From positions 1 through 30,156 of IMG/VR virus record IMGVR_UViG_3300009550_000044: 30,156 nt of DNA. One strand, written 5' to 3'. Origin of the DNA: a virus. The first letter of the stretch is position 1. The number at the start of each line of letters is the position of its first letter. Both the position numbers and the translations under genes were made by a program. The notes beneath the pieces were generated by a model. It did not search any database, was not told the DNA's origin, and saw nothing but the letters and a program-made list of their open reading frames with translations. Shown in pieces: positions 12,319-19,669 of this stretch.

Positions 12319-12783
12319 ATGGATAATACAACAAACAATAAAAAAACTTCCCGCGCGAGTCAAACTCGGGCTAAAACTGAAAAGCCTAAAGTATGGACTC
12401 CACCATCAGCATTAGATGCACCGCCTGCACCCGACGGATATAGGCACAGATGGATTAGAACCGAAAGTATGGGGAATGATGATTCCAAAAATATTACCGG
12501 TAAAACTCGATCTGGTTGGGAATTTGTCAGAGCTGACGAATATCCTAACGAAGACTACCCGTCAGTAGATTCAGGAAAGTATTCAGGTGTAATAGGAGTT
12601 GGTGGCCTTGTGCTGGCAAGGATACCCGAAGAGCTCGCAAAGCAACGAGAGGCATATTATAATCAAATGACTGCCGATCGTAATGAAGCTTTAGATAACG
12701 ATGTCTTGAAGGAACAGCACCCAAGTATGCCGATCAATCAAGATCGACAGACTCGTGTAACTTTTGGTGGTACAAAGAAATAG
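12319..12783 (+). CDS. Hypothetical head-module protein, 154 aa
   Basis: This soluble protein has a Lys/Thr-rich disordered N-terminus. A Pro-rich segment then precedes Tyr-Arg-His-Arg-Trp-Ile-Arg, Gly-Trp-Glu-Phe-Val, and Gly-Val-Ile-Gly-Val-Gly-Gly-Leu-Val-Leu-Ala-Arg-Ile-Pro, and the C-terminus is helical. It is not assignable to a named family. An AAGGAGG site inside the end of the scaffold gene supports the ATG at 12319, with 4 nt between the two genes. Its fixed place between scaffold and decoration or capsid suggests a role in head assembly. Confidence 0.7.
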   Translation: MDNTTNNKKTSRASQTRAKTEKPKVWTPPSALDAPPAPDGYRHRWIRTESMGNDDSKNITGKTRSGWEFVRADEYPNEDYPSVDSGKYSGVIGVGGLVLARIPEELAKQREAYYNQMTADRNEALDNDVLKEQHPSMPINQDRQTRVTFGGTKK

Positions 12784-12835
12784 CATTTTGATATTTCGAC
12801 CACTGATATAAACAACCTTTAAGGAGGACAAACAT

Positions 12836-13378
12836 ATGGCAAATATAGACGCCGCATTTGGTTTGAATCCAGTTGGAAGTATCAGCGGAGGCGCTAACCA
12901 AAAACTCAATGAGTACAAAATTGCATCTAACGAAACAAATGCAATTTTCCAGGGCGACATGGTACAGCCAGACTCTGGCAATATCCAGCAAGCTGGAACA
13001 GGTACGACTAACATTGGTGTTTTTTGGGGATGCAAATTTGACGACGCAACAACTAACAAACCAACTTTTAAAAACAACTCTGCAGCAGGCGGAAACGGCG
13101 CTGTAGCTGACGCATTTGTATACGATGATCCACACCAAGTATTTGAAATACAGGGTGATGGCGCATCTGCACAAACTAACGTCATGCAAACAGCAGACGT
13201 AGTCGTAGGCTCAGGATCAACAGTAACGGGTGTAAGTGCAATGGAACTTGATTCATCTGACATTGGTACTGGTGCTAACTTAGTGATTATCGGTTTTTCT
13301 GGAAAAATCGGTAGATCAGAAGTTGGATCAGCTAATGCAGTGTACAAAGTTCTAATTAACGAACACTTCTACGCATAA
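12836..13378 (+). CDS. Putative capsid decoration/stabilisation protein
   Basis: A 180-residue protein that is almost all predicted beta-strand, rich in Gly, Ala, Asn and Thr, with no hydrophobic helix. It has the look of capsid-surface or stabilising proteins that marine phages encode directly before the major capsid gene. Its start, MANIDAAFGLNPVGS, with a Phe-Gly-Leu-Asn-Pro-Val motif, fits that impression. A strong AAGGAGG site precedes the ATG, consistent with high expression. A specific function such as decoration or inter-capsomer clamp is inferred from position only. Confidence 0.65.
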   Translation: MANIDAAFGLNPVGSISGGANQKLNEYKIASNETNAIFQGDMVQPDSGNIQQAGTGTTNIGVFWGCKFDDATTNKPTFKNNSAAGGNGAVADAFVYDDPHQVFEIQGDGASAQTNVMQTADVVVGSGSTVTGVSAMELDSSDIGTGANLVIIGFSGKIGRSEVGSANAVYKVLINEHFYA

Positions 13379-13397
13379 TAGCAGGAGGACATAAAAA

Positions 13398-14300
13398 ATG
13401 GCTATATCAAGACAACAACTAGCAAAAGAGCTAGAGCCAGGTCTGAATGCATTATTCGGACTTGAGTACAAAAACTACGAAAACCAACACGCAGAAATCT
13501 ATGACACAGAAAACAGTGACAGAGCTTTTGAAGAAGAAGTAATGTTATCTGGTTTCGACAAAGCGAATGTTAAGTCAGAAGGTTCAGCTGTTGCTTACGA
13601 TAACGCGCAAGAGACTTTCACTGCAAGATATCAACACGAGACAATTGCTCTCGCGTTCGCAATCACTGAAGAAGCGATTGAAGATAACTTGTACGACAAA
13701 ATCTCTACTCGTTACACGAAAGCACTAGCAAGATCTATGGCTCAAACTAAGCAAGTTAAAGCTGTGTCAATTCTTGACAACGCGTTCACATCAGCTACTG
13801 GCGGTGACGGTAAAGCACTTTGTGCAACTGACCACCCAACAATAGCTGGAACTTTCTCTAACGAGTTAGCTACACCAGCTGACCTTAGTGAAACTTCATT
13901 AGAGCAAGCAGTAATTGACATTGCTAAAATGACTGATGAGCGTGGCTTGAAAATTGCAGCGAAAGGGCAGAAACTAATTATTCACTCTTCGCAACAATTC
14001 ATAGCTGAAAGAATCATGAAATCTGCTAATCGAGTTGGAACAGCTGACAATGACATTAATGCATTGGCATCTAAAGGAATGATCCCACAAGGATACGTGG
14101 TAAACAACTTCCTAGCTGATGACGACGCATTCTTCATTAAGACTGATGTTCCTAACGGAATGAAGCACATGGTTCGTGCACCAATCAAAACTGCCATGGA
14201 AGGTGATTTTGAGACTGGTAACGTTAGATATAAAGCTAGGGAAAGATACAGCTTCGGCTTCTCTGATCCTAGAGGTATCTTCGGATCTCCAGGTGCATAA
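13398..14300 (+). CDS. Major capsid protein (Mu gpT/HK97-fold-like)
   Basis: A 300-residue protein that forms the icosahedral shell. Features typical of the Mu gpT-like branch of HK97-fold capsids include an N-terminal helical part and the segment Tyr-Gln-His-Glu-Thr-Ile-Ala-Leu-Ala-Phe-Ala-Ile-Thr-Glu-Glu-Ala-Ile-Glu-Asp-Asn. Later come Leu-Cys-Ala-Thr-Asp-His-Pro-Thr and Glu-Arg-Tyr-Ser-Phe-Gly-Phe-Ser-Asp-Pro-Arg-Gly-Ile-Phe-Gly. An AGGAGG site precedes the start, and a strong intrinsic terminator follows within 25 nt, which fits a very highly expressed gene. Codons are somewhat more C-ending than in neighbouring genes, again as expected for high expression. The upstream GroES-like protein may assist its folding. 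Confidence 0.88.
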   Translation: MAISRQQLAKELEPGLNALFGLEYKNYENQHAEIYDTENSDRAFEEEVMLSGFDKANVKSEGSAVAYDNAQETFTARYQHETIALAFAITEEAIEDNLYDKISTRYTKALARSMAQTKQVKAVSILDNAFTSATGGDGKALCATDHPTIAGTFSNELATPADLSETSLEQAVIDIAKMTDERGLKIAAKGQKLIIHSSQQFIAERIMKSANRVGTADNDINALASKGMIPQGYVVNNFLADDDAFFIKTDVPNGMKHMVRAPIKTAMEGDFETGNVRYKARERYSFGFSDPRGIFGSPGA

Positions 14301-14323
14301 TCGTTAAGGTTATAAACCAATTT

Positions 14324-14350
14324 AAAGGGGCGCTTCGGCGCCCCTTTTTA
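14324..14350 (+). terminator. Strong intrinsic terminator after the major capsid gene
   Basis: A perfect GGGGCGC-TTCG-GCGCCCC stem (14327-14333 with 14338-14344), flanked by AAA/TTT, is followed by TTTTTA. This is a canonical rho-independent terminator with a UUCG tetraloop. Confidence 0.92.
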
Positions 14351-14395
14351 TTTGCAATCACTAAATTAAAAGCGTATATTCAAAGAAACACAGAC

Positions 14396-14426
14396 TTGAC
14401 CAGACGGCCTCGCGACTGTGTTAATA
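14396..14426 (+). promoter_or_regulatory. Possible promoter for the 134-aa surface-protein gene
   Basis: TTGACC (14396-14401) is followed after 18 nt by GTTAAT (14420-14425), preceded by TGT as a partial extended -10. It lies between the terminator and the AGGAGG site of the next gene. A restart is needed after such a strong terminator, which makes this plausible. Confidence 0.45.
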
Positions 14427-14443
14427 AATAGGAGGAATATAAA

Positions 14444-14848
14444 ATGGGTACAACTACTTTTTCAGGACCGGTCAGATCAGAGAACGGTTTCGAAGACATA
14501 ACAAAAAACGCAAGCACTGGTGCTATAACTAGTAATGCTGCTTACGGCAAAGCTATCAGAGGTGGAGTTCAGGAACTATCTGGTGCTGGTGCAGTTGATC
14601 TAACTAACTTAGTAACAGAGTTAACTACTACTGGAGCTAATGCATTAACTTTAGCTGATGGTACAACTTCAGGACAAATGAAAATCGTTAACATGATTGT
14701 TGACGGTGGAGATGGAACTTTAACTCCAACTACTTTTGCAAATGGAACTACAATCACTTTCGATGCAGTAGCTGAATCAGTTACTTTAGTTTGGAACAGC
14801 GCTATTGGCTGGGTCGCTACTTCAGTAAACGGCGCAACAGTAGCTTAA
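14444..14848 (+). CDS. Putative virion surface beta protein, 134 aa
   Basis: This Thr/Ala/Gly-rich beta protein begins MGTTTFSGPVRSENGF. That opening, with a Thr-Thr-Thr-Phe-Ser-Gly-Pro-Val motif, is frequent in marine phage structural proteins of unknown detail. The remainder is short alternating strands with Asn-Gly turns. A strong AGGAGG site precedes the start. The gene is bracketed by two UUCG hairpins, one a strong terminator upstream, so its transcript level is likely set separately from the capsid gene. A head-decoration or fibre-like protein is inferred. Confidence 0.65.
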   Translation: MGTTTFSGPVRSENGFEDITKNASTGAITSNAAYGKAIRGGVQELSGAGAVDLTNLVTELTTTGANALTLADGTTSGQMKIVNMIVDGGDGTLTPTTFANGTTITFDAVAESVTLVWNSAIGWVATSVNGATVA

Positions 14849-14861
14849 TACAAAATTAAAT

Positions 14862-14879
14862 GCGGGGCTTCGGCCCCGC
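14862..14879 (+). terminator. UUCG stem-loop between the two surface-protein genes
   Basis: A perfect 7-bp stem GCGGGGC-TTCG-GCCCCGC is followed only by TAATTTAGG, so the T-run is weak. It may be a partial terminator or an RNA-stabilising 3' hairpin. The ribosome site of the next gene begins a few nt downstream. Confidence 0.6.
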
Positions 14880-14899
14880 TAATTTAGGAGGACAATATT

Positions 14900-15184
14900 A
14901 TGGCAGGTGGAGGATCATTCACATCAGACCAAAGAACAGCTAATGCAACAGCCGATGGACAATTAGTTACAGGGCCTTGTAGAGTTACATCTATTCAAGC
15001 AGCAGGTGCAGCAAGTTCAACTGTTGTATTGTATGACAATACTTCAGCAGCAGGAACAGCTCATACTTTTACTTTTGGTACAGAAGGATTACAGATTTTT
15101 ATTCCTGGAAGCGGCATCAAATTTAAAACTGGGTGTTTTTTAGATTTAACAGCTACGCCAAGTGTTACTGTAACATTTAACTAG
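14900..15184 (+). CDS. Putative virion surface beta protein, 94 aa
   Basis: A small all-beta protein starting MAGGGSFTSDQRTANATADG. It has a Thr-Val-Val-Leu-Tyr-Asp-Asn-Thr-Ser strand and ends with Val-Thr-Val-Thr-Phe-Asn. Small proteins of this type recur beside marine phage capsid and tail genes and probably coat the head or connector, but I know of no experimentally assigned member. An AGGAGG site precedes the ATG, immediately after the UUCG hairpin. It is followed 8 nt later by the gp4-like gene. Confidence 0.65.
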   Translation: MAGGGSFTSDQRTANATADGQLVTGPCRVTSIQAAGAASSTVVLYDNTSAAGTAHTFTFGTEGLQIFIPGSGIKFKTGCFLDLTATPSVTVTFN

Positions 15185-15192
15185 GGGGTTAG

Positions 15193-15939
15193 ATGGCAAC
15201 ATCAGGAACAACTACTTTTGAAAGTGGTTTCTTAATTGACGATGTCATACAAGAATCTTACGATCGAGTTGGAGTTAAATCAGTAAGCGGTTATCAATTA
15301 AAATCAGCAAGACGTTCTTTAAATATAATGTTTCAAGAATGGGCTAACAGAGGTTTGCACTATTGGGAAATAGATAAAACCAATATTGATTTAGTTGAGG
15401 GACAAGCAGAGTATAAATTTTTTAGAAGCGCTACAGACGGTACAAGTGCAACTACTGCTCCCACAAATGGGATATACGGAGTTGACGATGTCTTAGAAGC
15501 AGCATTAAGAGACAACAGAGCTACAACGAACCAAAGTGATTCTGCTCTTACAAAAATAAATAGATCAACATACTCTGGATTATCTAATAAATTATCAAAA
15601 GGATCTCCTTCGCAATATTACGTGCAAAGGTTTATAGATCACACATTATTAACTGTATATCCAACACCAGACACAACTAATGCAGCCAAAGATCTTGCAA
15701 TTTATTTTGTAAAAAGAATTCAAGATGCAGGTGGTTATAGTAATACAGCTGATGTTCCTTATAGGTTTGTGCCTTGCATGACAGCAGGTCTCTCTTATTA
15801 TTTAAGTCAAAAAGTAAAACCAGAATTAGTACAACAAATGAAATTATTATATGAAGATGAATTGCAAAGAGCGTTAGCAGAAGATGGATCATCTTCTAGC
15901 ACATTTATAACTCCACAGGCATATTACCCAAATGTCTAA
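15193..15939 (+). CDS. P22 gp4-like head-tail connector
   Basis: A 248-residue protein. The N-terminal region shows the layout of gp4-like tail accessory factors, which bind under the portal ring and close the head. It has an Ile-Gln-Glu-Ser-Tyr-Asp-Arg-Val-Gly helix, then Ala-Arg-Arg-Ser-Leu-Asn-Ile-Met-Phe-Gln-Glu-Trp-Ala-Asn-Arg-Gly, then Gly-Gln-Ala-Glu-Tyr. The C-terminal half is helical with Leu-Ser-Tyr-Tyr-Leu-Ser-Gln-Lys-Val-Lys-Pro-Glu. A G-rich ribosome site (AGGGGG) precedes the ATG. The stop overlaps the next gene by 8 nt. Genes that follow encode the adaptor and tail hub, consistent with an ordered connector module. Confidence 0.78.
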   Translation: MATSGTTTFESGFLIDDVIQESYDRVGVKSVSGYQLKSARRSLNIMFQEWANRGLHYWEIDKTNIDLVEGQAEYKFFRSATDGTSATTAPTNGIYGVDDVLEAALRDNRATTNQSDSALTKINRSTYSGLSNKLSKGSPSQYYVQRFIDHTLLTVYPTPDTTNAAKDLAIYFVKRIQDAGGYSNTADVPYRFVPCMTAGLSYYLSQKVKPELVQQMKLLYEDELQRALAEDGSSSSTFITPQAYYPNV

Positions 15940-16954
15940 TTTTGCTACAGGTAAAAAATCAAAAGCCATTTCTGATAGAAGCGGTATGGAGTTTCCATAC
16001 ACAGAAATGCGTAGAGAATGGAATGGTTCTTTTGTACACGAGTCTGAATTTGAACCGAAACATCCACAACTAGAACCGAAAGTACAAAAAGGGGATGCAC
16101 AAGGTTTACAAAACGCAAGACCAGACAGAGTAGAACCACCAGTTCCACACTTACTAAATAACAATGCTTTTAGTTCAGGAATTAGAGATTCTATAATTGT
16201 AAATGTAAATGATCCTGGCCATGGTTTTGTTAACGGAGACATTGTAAGATTTAGAAGTGCAGAAGCAAAGTTTCCTGAGTATCCACAAGTATCACGACTC
16301 ACAGCGGGTAATATAAATGTTTCACAAGGACACATAGTAACAAAAATAGATAATGATAGTTTTTCTTTTAGTCCTAATGATACTCTAGATAAATTTTTAA
16401 CAGATAATTGCACCCCTGGAACAACAACAGTTTATGTAGATTTAGATGGAACTTTAACTGAGTATTATCAAGCAGTAGCAACTTACGCAACAGGTGCTGG
16501 TTTGTTAGACTCTGGGGGTGATTGGTACAACATGTCACCAGCTATTGAACAAGCAGCCATTGCAGCGGCGCCATCAACTTACTTTCAAAACCTAGCTAAG
16601 AGAGCCGAAGCAGATGCATTAATAGATTTAGTTATAGCTAAAAATGGTACATGGGAAGTTTTGTCGTCAACTACATCTAGTTCTATAACAAACCAAAAGA
16701 ATGCATGGGTTACATCAAACTTTGGAACTATTGGATCAGGTATTGGCAGAGCCCCTGCAGCAACAAATTATACTACAAACTTTAATAAAGGACCTTATGG
16801 TGGGGCAAATAAAATATTGATTGATGATAGAACTGATTATATTGATCAATTTGTAGCCGCTGGAGGTAAAGGCTTTAAATACTATGAAAGTGGTGGTATA
16901 TTAAAATTTGGAAGGGACAGGGCATCAGTTGGACCTGTTACAATATTAGCATGA
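15932..16954 (+). CDS. Virion protein with C-terminal HAD 5'-nucleotidase-like domain
   Basis: A 340-residue two-part protein. Residues 1-75 resemble a recurrent phage connector-region domain (Ser-Asp-Arg-Ser-Gly-Met-Glu-Phe-Pro-Tyr ... Glu-Pro-Lys-His-Pro-Gln). Here the positions that are Cys in zinc-binding relatives are not Cys. Residues 75-160 form a beta domain with Gly-His-Gly-Phe-Val-Asn-Gly-Asp-Ile-Val-Arg-Phe. Residues 166-320 show HAD phosphatase motifs: Asp170-Leu-Asp172-Gly-Thr (nucleophile and acid), Leu-Ser245-Ser-Thr (motif II region), Lys286 (motif III) and Leu-Ile-Asp298-Asp299-Arg (motif IV), in the style of the NT5C family. If active it would remove phosphate from a nucleotide or small substrate. 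It lies between connector and adaptor genes and overlaps both. Confidence 0.78.
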   Translation: MSNFATGKKSKAISDRSGMEFPYTEMRREWNGSFVHESEFEPKHPQLEPKVQKGDAQGLQNARPDRVEPPVPHLLNNNAFSSGIRDSIIVNVNDPGHGFVNGDIVRFRSAEAKFPEYPQVSRLTAGNINVSQGHIVTKIDNDSFSFSPNDTLDKFLTDNCTPGTTTVYVDLDGTLTEYYQAVATYATGAGLLDSGGDWYNMSPAIEQAAIAAAPSTYFQNLAKRAEADALIDLVIAKNGTWEVLSSTTSSSITNQKNAWVTSNFGTIGSGIGRAPAATNYTTNFNKGPYGGANKILIDDRTDYIDQFVAAGGKGFKYYESGGILKFGRDRASVGPVTILA

Positions 16955-17652
16955 CAACATACGCAGAACTAGTAACACAAATTAGAGATTACACAGAAAC
17001 AGACAATCAGGTTCTAACTGATACTATTGTTAACGATTTTATAGAACATGCTGAATATAGAATATTCAGAGCTATTGAATTAAATAATGACAATGTTTAT
17101 GTAAACGGTAATACCGCATCTGGTAACAGGTTTGTAAAATTACCAGGTAACGACGCCACTGATCCCAGCGCACCGCAATTGGATGACATTGCTACCATTA
17201 GATATGTAACAATTTATACAGATTCTGGCACAAAACAGAGACATGATCTGGTTAGAGTGGATCAAGATTTTATGAGTGAGTATTATGATACTCCAGAGGT
17301 AGCTTCAACTGCTATACCTAGATACTATGCTAACTGGGATATGGGCACAATAGTCGTTGCACCTACGCCCAATGCAGTGTATAAATTTGAGATAGGTATT
17401 ACGAAAAAACCAACAGGCTTAGGTACCGGTAATACCAAAACATGGGTCAGCGTAAATGCTCCTACTGTTTTATTATATGCCTGCTTATGTGAAGCGTTTA
17501 AGTTCTTGAAGGCTCCACAAGATCAACAAGTGTATGAAGCCTCTTATCAAGAAGCTATATCATCACTTGCACAAGAACAATTAGGTAAGAAAAGAAGAGA
17601 TGAATATAGGGACGGAAGTATCCGTATTCCTATACCATCTAATAACCCTTAA
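16951..17652 (+). CDS. SU10-adaptor-like head-tail connector protein
   Basis: A 233-residue protein starting MTTYAELVTQIRDYTETDNQ. It continues through Phe-Ile-Glu-His-Ala-Glu-Tyr-Arg-Ile-Phe-Arg, a beta region with Arg-Tyr-Tyr-Ala-Asn-Trp-Asp-Met-Gly-Thr-Ile-Val-Val-Ala-Pro-Thr-Pro, and a C-terminal helix ending in Arg-Arg-Asp-Glu-Tyr-Arg-Asp-Gly. This is the pattern of the podovirus adaptor family typified by phage SU10, which forms a ring below the portal and anchors the tail. The ATG overlaps the previous stop (ATGA). Together with the gp4-like and gp10-like genes it argues for a short-tailed virion. Confidence 0.78.
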   Translation: MTTYAELVTQIRDYTETDNQVLTDTIVNDFIEHAEYRIFRAIELNNDNVYVNGNTASGNRFVKLPGNDATDPSAPQLDDIATIRYVTIYTDSGTKQRHDLVRVDQDFMSEYYDTPEVASTAIPRYYANWDMGTIVVAPTPNAVYKFEIGITKKPTGLGTGNTKTWVSVNAPTVLLYACLCEAFKFLKAPQDQQVYEASYQEAISSLAQEQLGKKRRDEYRDGSIRIPIPSNNP

Positions 17653-17664
17653 TAGGAGAATATT

Positions 17665-18111
17665 ATGGCAATATCACAAGCAGTTTGTAGTGTGTTTAAA
17701 AGAGAACTACTAAAAGGAAATCACGACTTTGATGGCACAGGAAGTGTCGCTTATTACATTGCGCTATATACATCCTCAGCAACTTTAGGAGCTGCGACTA
17801 CTGCATACTCATCTTCAAACGAAGTATCAAACTCATCAGGATCTGCTTACTCAGCAGGTGGTAAAGCCTTAACTTCTCCAACTGTTACATTGTCTGGTAC
17901 AACAGCGTTTGCTGATTTTGCAGATGTGTCTTGGACAAGTGCATCATTTACTGCAAACGGTGCTTTGATTTACAGACAAGATGGTGGTGCTCCAACTGAT
18001 GATGCTGTTGTTGTGTTAGCGTTTGGTGGTGACTTTACAGCCTCTAACGGTACATTTACAATTCAATTCCCAGCAGCTGGTGGTGGATCAGAGATAATTC
18101 GTTTAGGATAG
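17665..18111 (+). CDS. Putative tail/fibre-associated beta protein, 148 aa
   Basis: A Ser/Thr/Ala/Gly-rich protein with mostly beta-strand character. A Cys-Ser-Val-Phe-Lys-Arg-Glu-Leu-Leu-Lys-Gly N-terminal helix is followed by Tyr-Tyr-Ile-Ala-Leu-Tyr-Thr-Ser-Ser-Ala, as in small marine phage proteins found beside tail fibre genes. AGGAG lies upstream of the ATG. The function is not established; a fibre-base or tail-decorating part is inferred from position between the adaptor and the first fibre. Confidence 0.65.
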   Translation: MAISQAVCSVFKRELLKGNHDFDGTGSVAYYIALYTSSATLGAATTAYSSSNEVSNSSGSAYSAGGKALTSPTVTLSGTTAFADFADVSWTSASFTANGALIYRQDGGAPTDDAVVVLAFGGDFTASNGTFTIQFPAAGGGSEIIRLG

Positions 18112-18121
18112 GAGCCACAAT

Positions 18122-19669
18122 ATGGTTGCTATTAATGATAGAGTCAAAGAGACAACCACAACTACAGGACAAGGAACTGTCGATTTAGGCGGAGCAAAAA
18201 CAGGTTTTGAATCTTTTGTTGAAAGAATAGGAGATGGCAATCAAACTTATTATTGTATTGCAGCAGAAGGTGGTGCAGAATTTGAAGTAGGAATAGGAAC
18301 AGTTACAAATGCTACACCGGACACTCTTTCTAGAGACACAGTTTTATCAAACTCAGATAACAACACAAACAAAGTAACTTTCAGTGCAGGTACAAAAGAA
18401 GTGTTTTGTACGCTCCCTGCATCTAAAGCTATATTAGAAGATTCTTCTAATAACATGAATGTTGCTGGTAATATTATTGTTGGTGGCACGGTTGATGGTG
18501 TAGATATTGCAACCAGAGATGGAGTCTTGTCAGCCACTGTTACAACAGCAAATGCAGCTTTACCAAAAGCTGGTGGTACGATGACAGGCGATATTGCTCA
18601 TGCTTCTAGTTTTGCTTTAGATATTGGAGGTGAATTAACTTTAGACGCTGGTGATGGAGTAATTAGATTTAAAGATGATGGAACACAAATTGCATCTTTT
18701 GCAAATAGTTCTACTGATTTTGTTATTTCTAATGCAACTCAAGACAAAGATATAAAATTTAATGGTAATGATGGTGGCACAGGTATTACAGCACTTACAC
18801 TTGATATGTCTGCTCAAGGTGCCTTGGTAGTTAATAGTGACATTAAAGTTCCTGATAACGGAAAAGTCATATTTGGTGCAGGGTCAGATTTTCAAATTTA
18901 CCACGAATCATCAAGTGGAACTACTATATTTGCAGAAACTGGTTCAAACAGATTAGATGTAAGAGCTACAAATTTAATATTTAATAATGAAGCAAACAAT
19001 AAAACTTACATAAATTGTACTGATGGAGCGGCTGTTCAACTGTTCCATAATGGAGCCGCTAAAGCAGAAACGACGAGTTCTGGATTTACAGTAACAGGAA
19101 CATTGGCAGCAACAACTTTATCAGGGTCTTTACCTTATGGTAGTTTAACAGGCACACCAACTATTCCTAGTAACAATAACCAACTTTCTAATGGTGCGGG
19201 TTATGTAACATCAAGTGGTGTTACATCTGTTGCAACAGGCAATGGTTGCACGGGTGGTACAATTACATCTACAGGGACTATATCAATGTCTGGCTCATAT
19301 AGCGGATCCTTTAGCGCGAGTTCAAACATTACAGCCTATAGTTCTGACGAGCGATTAAAAGATTTTAAAGGCAAGATAGATAATGCTTTAGACAAAGTAG
19401 ATCAGTTAAATGGTTATTATTTTGAATGGAATGATGTTGCTAAAGGTTTAGATGGTGGTAGATCATTTAAAGAAGGCATGGAAGTTGGAGTCTCTGCACA
19501 AGAAATAGAAAAAGTATTACCGGAAGTTGTAACAGAAGCACCTATCGTAAAAATAGAAAATTTAGACGTAGATTACAAAACTGTATACTACGATAAAATA
19601 GTACCTTTATTAATAGAAGCCATAAAAGAATTAAGAGCAGAAGTAAAAAAACTTAAAGAGGATAAATAA
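18122..19669 (+). CDS. Tail fibre with C-terminal S74 autoprocessing chaperone
   Basis: A 515-residue fibre. The N-terminus (residues 1-110) has a conserved attachment-like region. The middle contains repeat-like beta segments such as Asp-Phe-Gln-Ile-Tyr-His-Glu-Ser and Val-Gln-Leu-Phe-His-Asn-Gly. The C-terminal 110 residues are a peptidase S74 intramolecular chaperone: Tyr-Ser-Ser408-Asp409-Glu-Arg-Leu-Lys413, then Gly-Tyr-Tyr-Phe-Glu-Trp, Gly-Val-Ser-Ala-Gln-Glu-Ile, Tyr-Asp-Lys-Ile-Val-Pro-Leu-Leu-Ile-Glu-Ala-Ile-Lys-Glu-Leu and a Lys/Glu coiled coil. In known members the Ser and Lys carry out self-cleavage before the Ser once the trimer has folded, and both are present here. The stop overlaps the next start (TAATG). 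Confidence 0.88.
   Translation: MVAINDRVKETTTTTGQGTVDLGGAKTGFESFVERIGDGNQTYYCIAAEGGAEFEVGIGTVTNATPDTLSRDTVLSNSDNNTNKVTFSAGTKEVFCTLPASKAILEDSSNNMNVAGNIIVGGTVDGVDIATRDGVLSATVTTANAALPKAGGTMTGDIAHASSFALDIGGELTLDAGDGVIRFKDDGTQIASFANSSTDFVISNATQDKDIKFNGNDGGTGITALTLDMSAQGALVVNSDIKVPDNGKVIFGAGSDFQIYHESSSGTTIFAETGSNRLDVRATNLIFNNEANNKTYINCTDGAAVQLFHNGAAKAETTSSGFTVTGTLAATTLSGSLPYGSLTGTPTIPSNNNQLSNGAGYVTSSGVTSVATGNGCTGGTITSTGTISMSGSYSGSFSASSNITAYSSDERLKDFKGKIDNALDKVDQLNGYYFEWNDVAKGLDGGRSFKEGMEVGVSAQEIEKVLPEVVTEAPIVKIENLDVDYKTVYYDKIVPLLIEAIKELRAEVKKLKEDK

Noticed and set aside
12691-13347. 218-codon minus-strand frame over the decoration-protein gene
   Set aside because: It is antisense to two genes with strong ribosome sites and has no ribosome site of its own; its length comes from the codon bias of the plus-strand gene.
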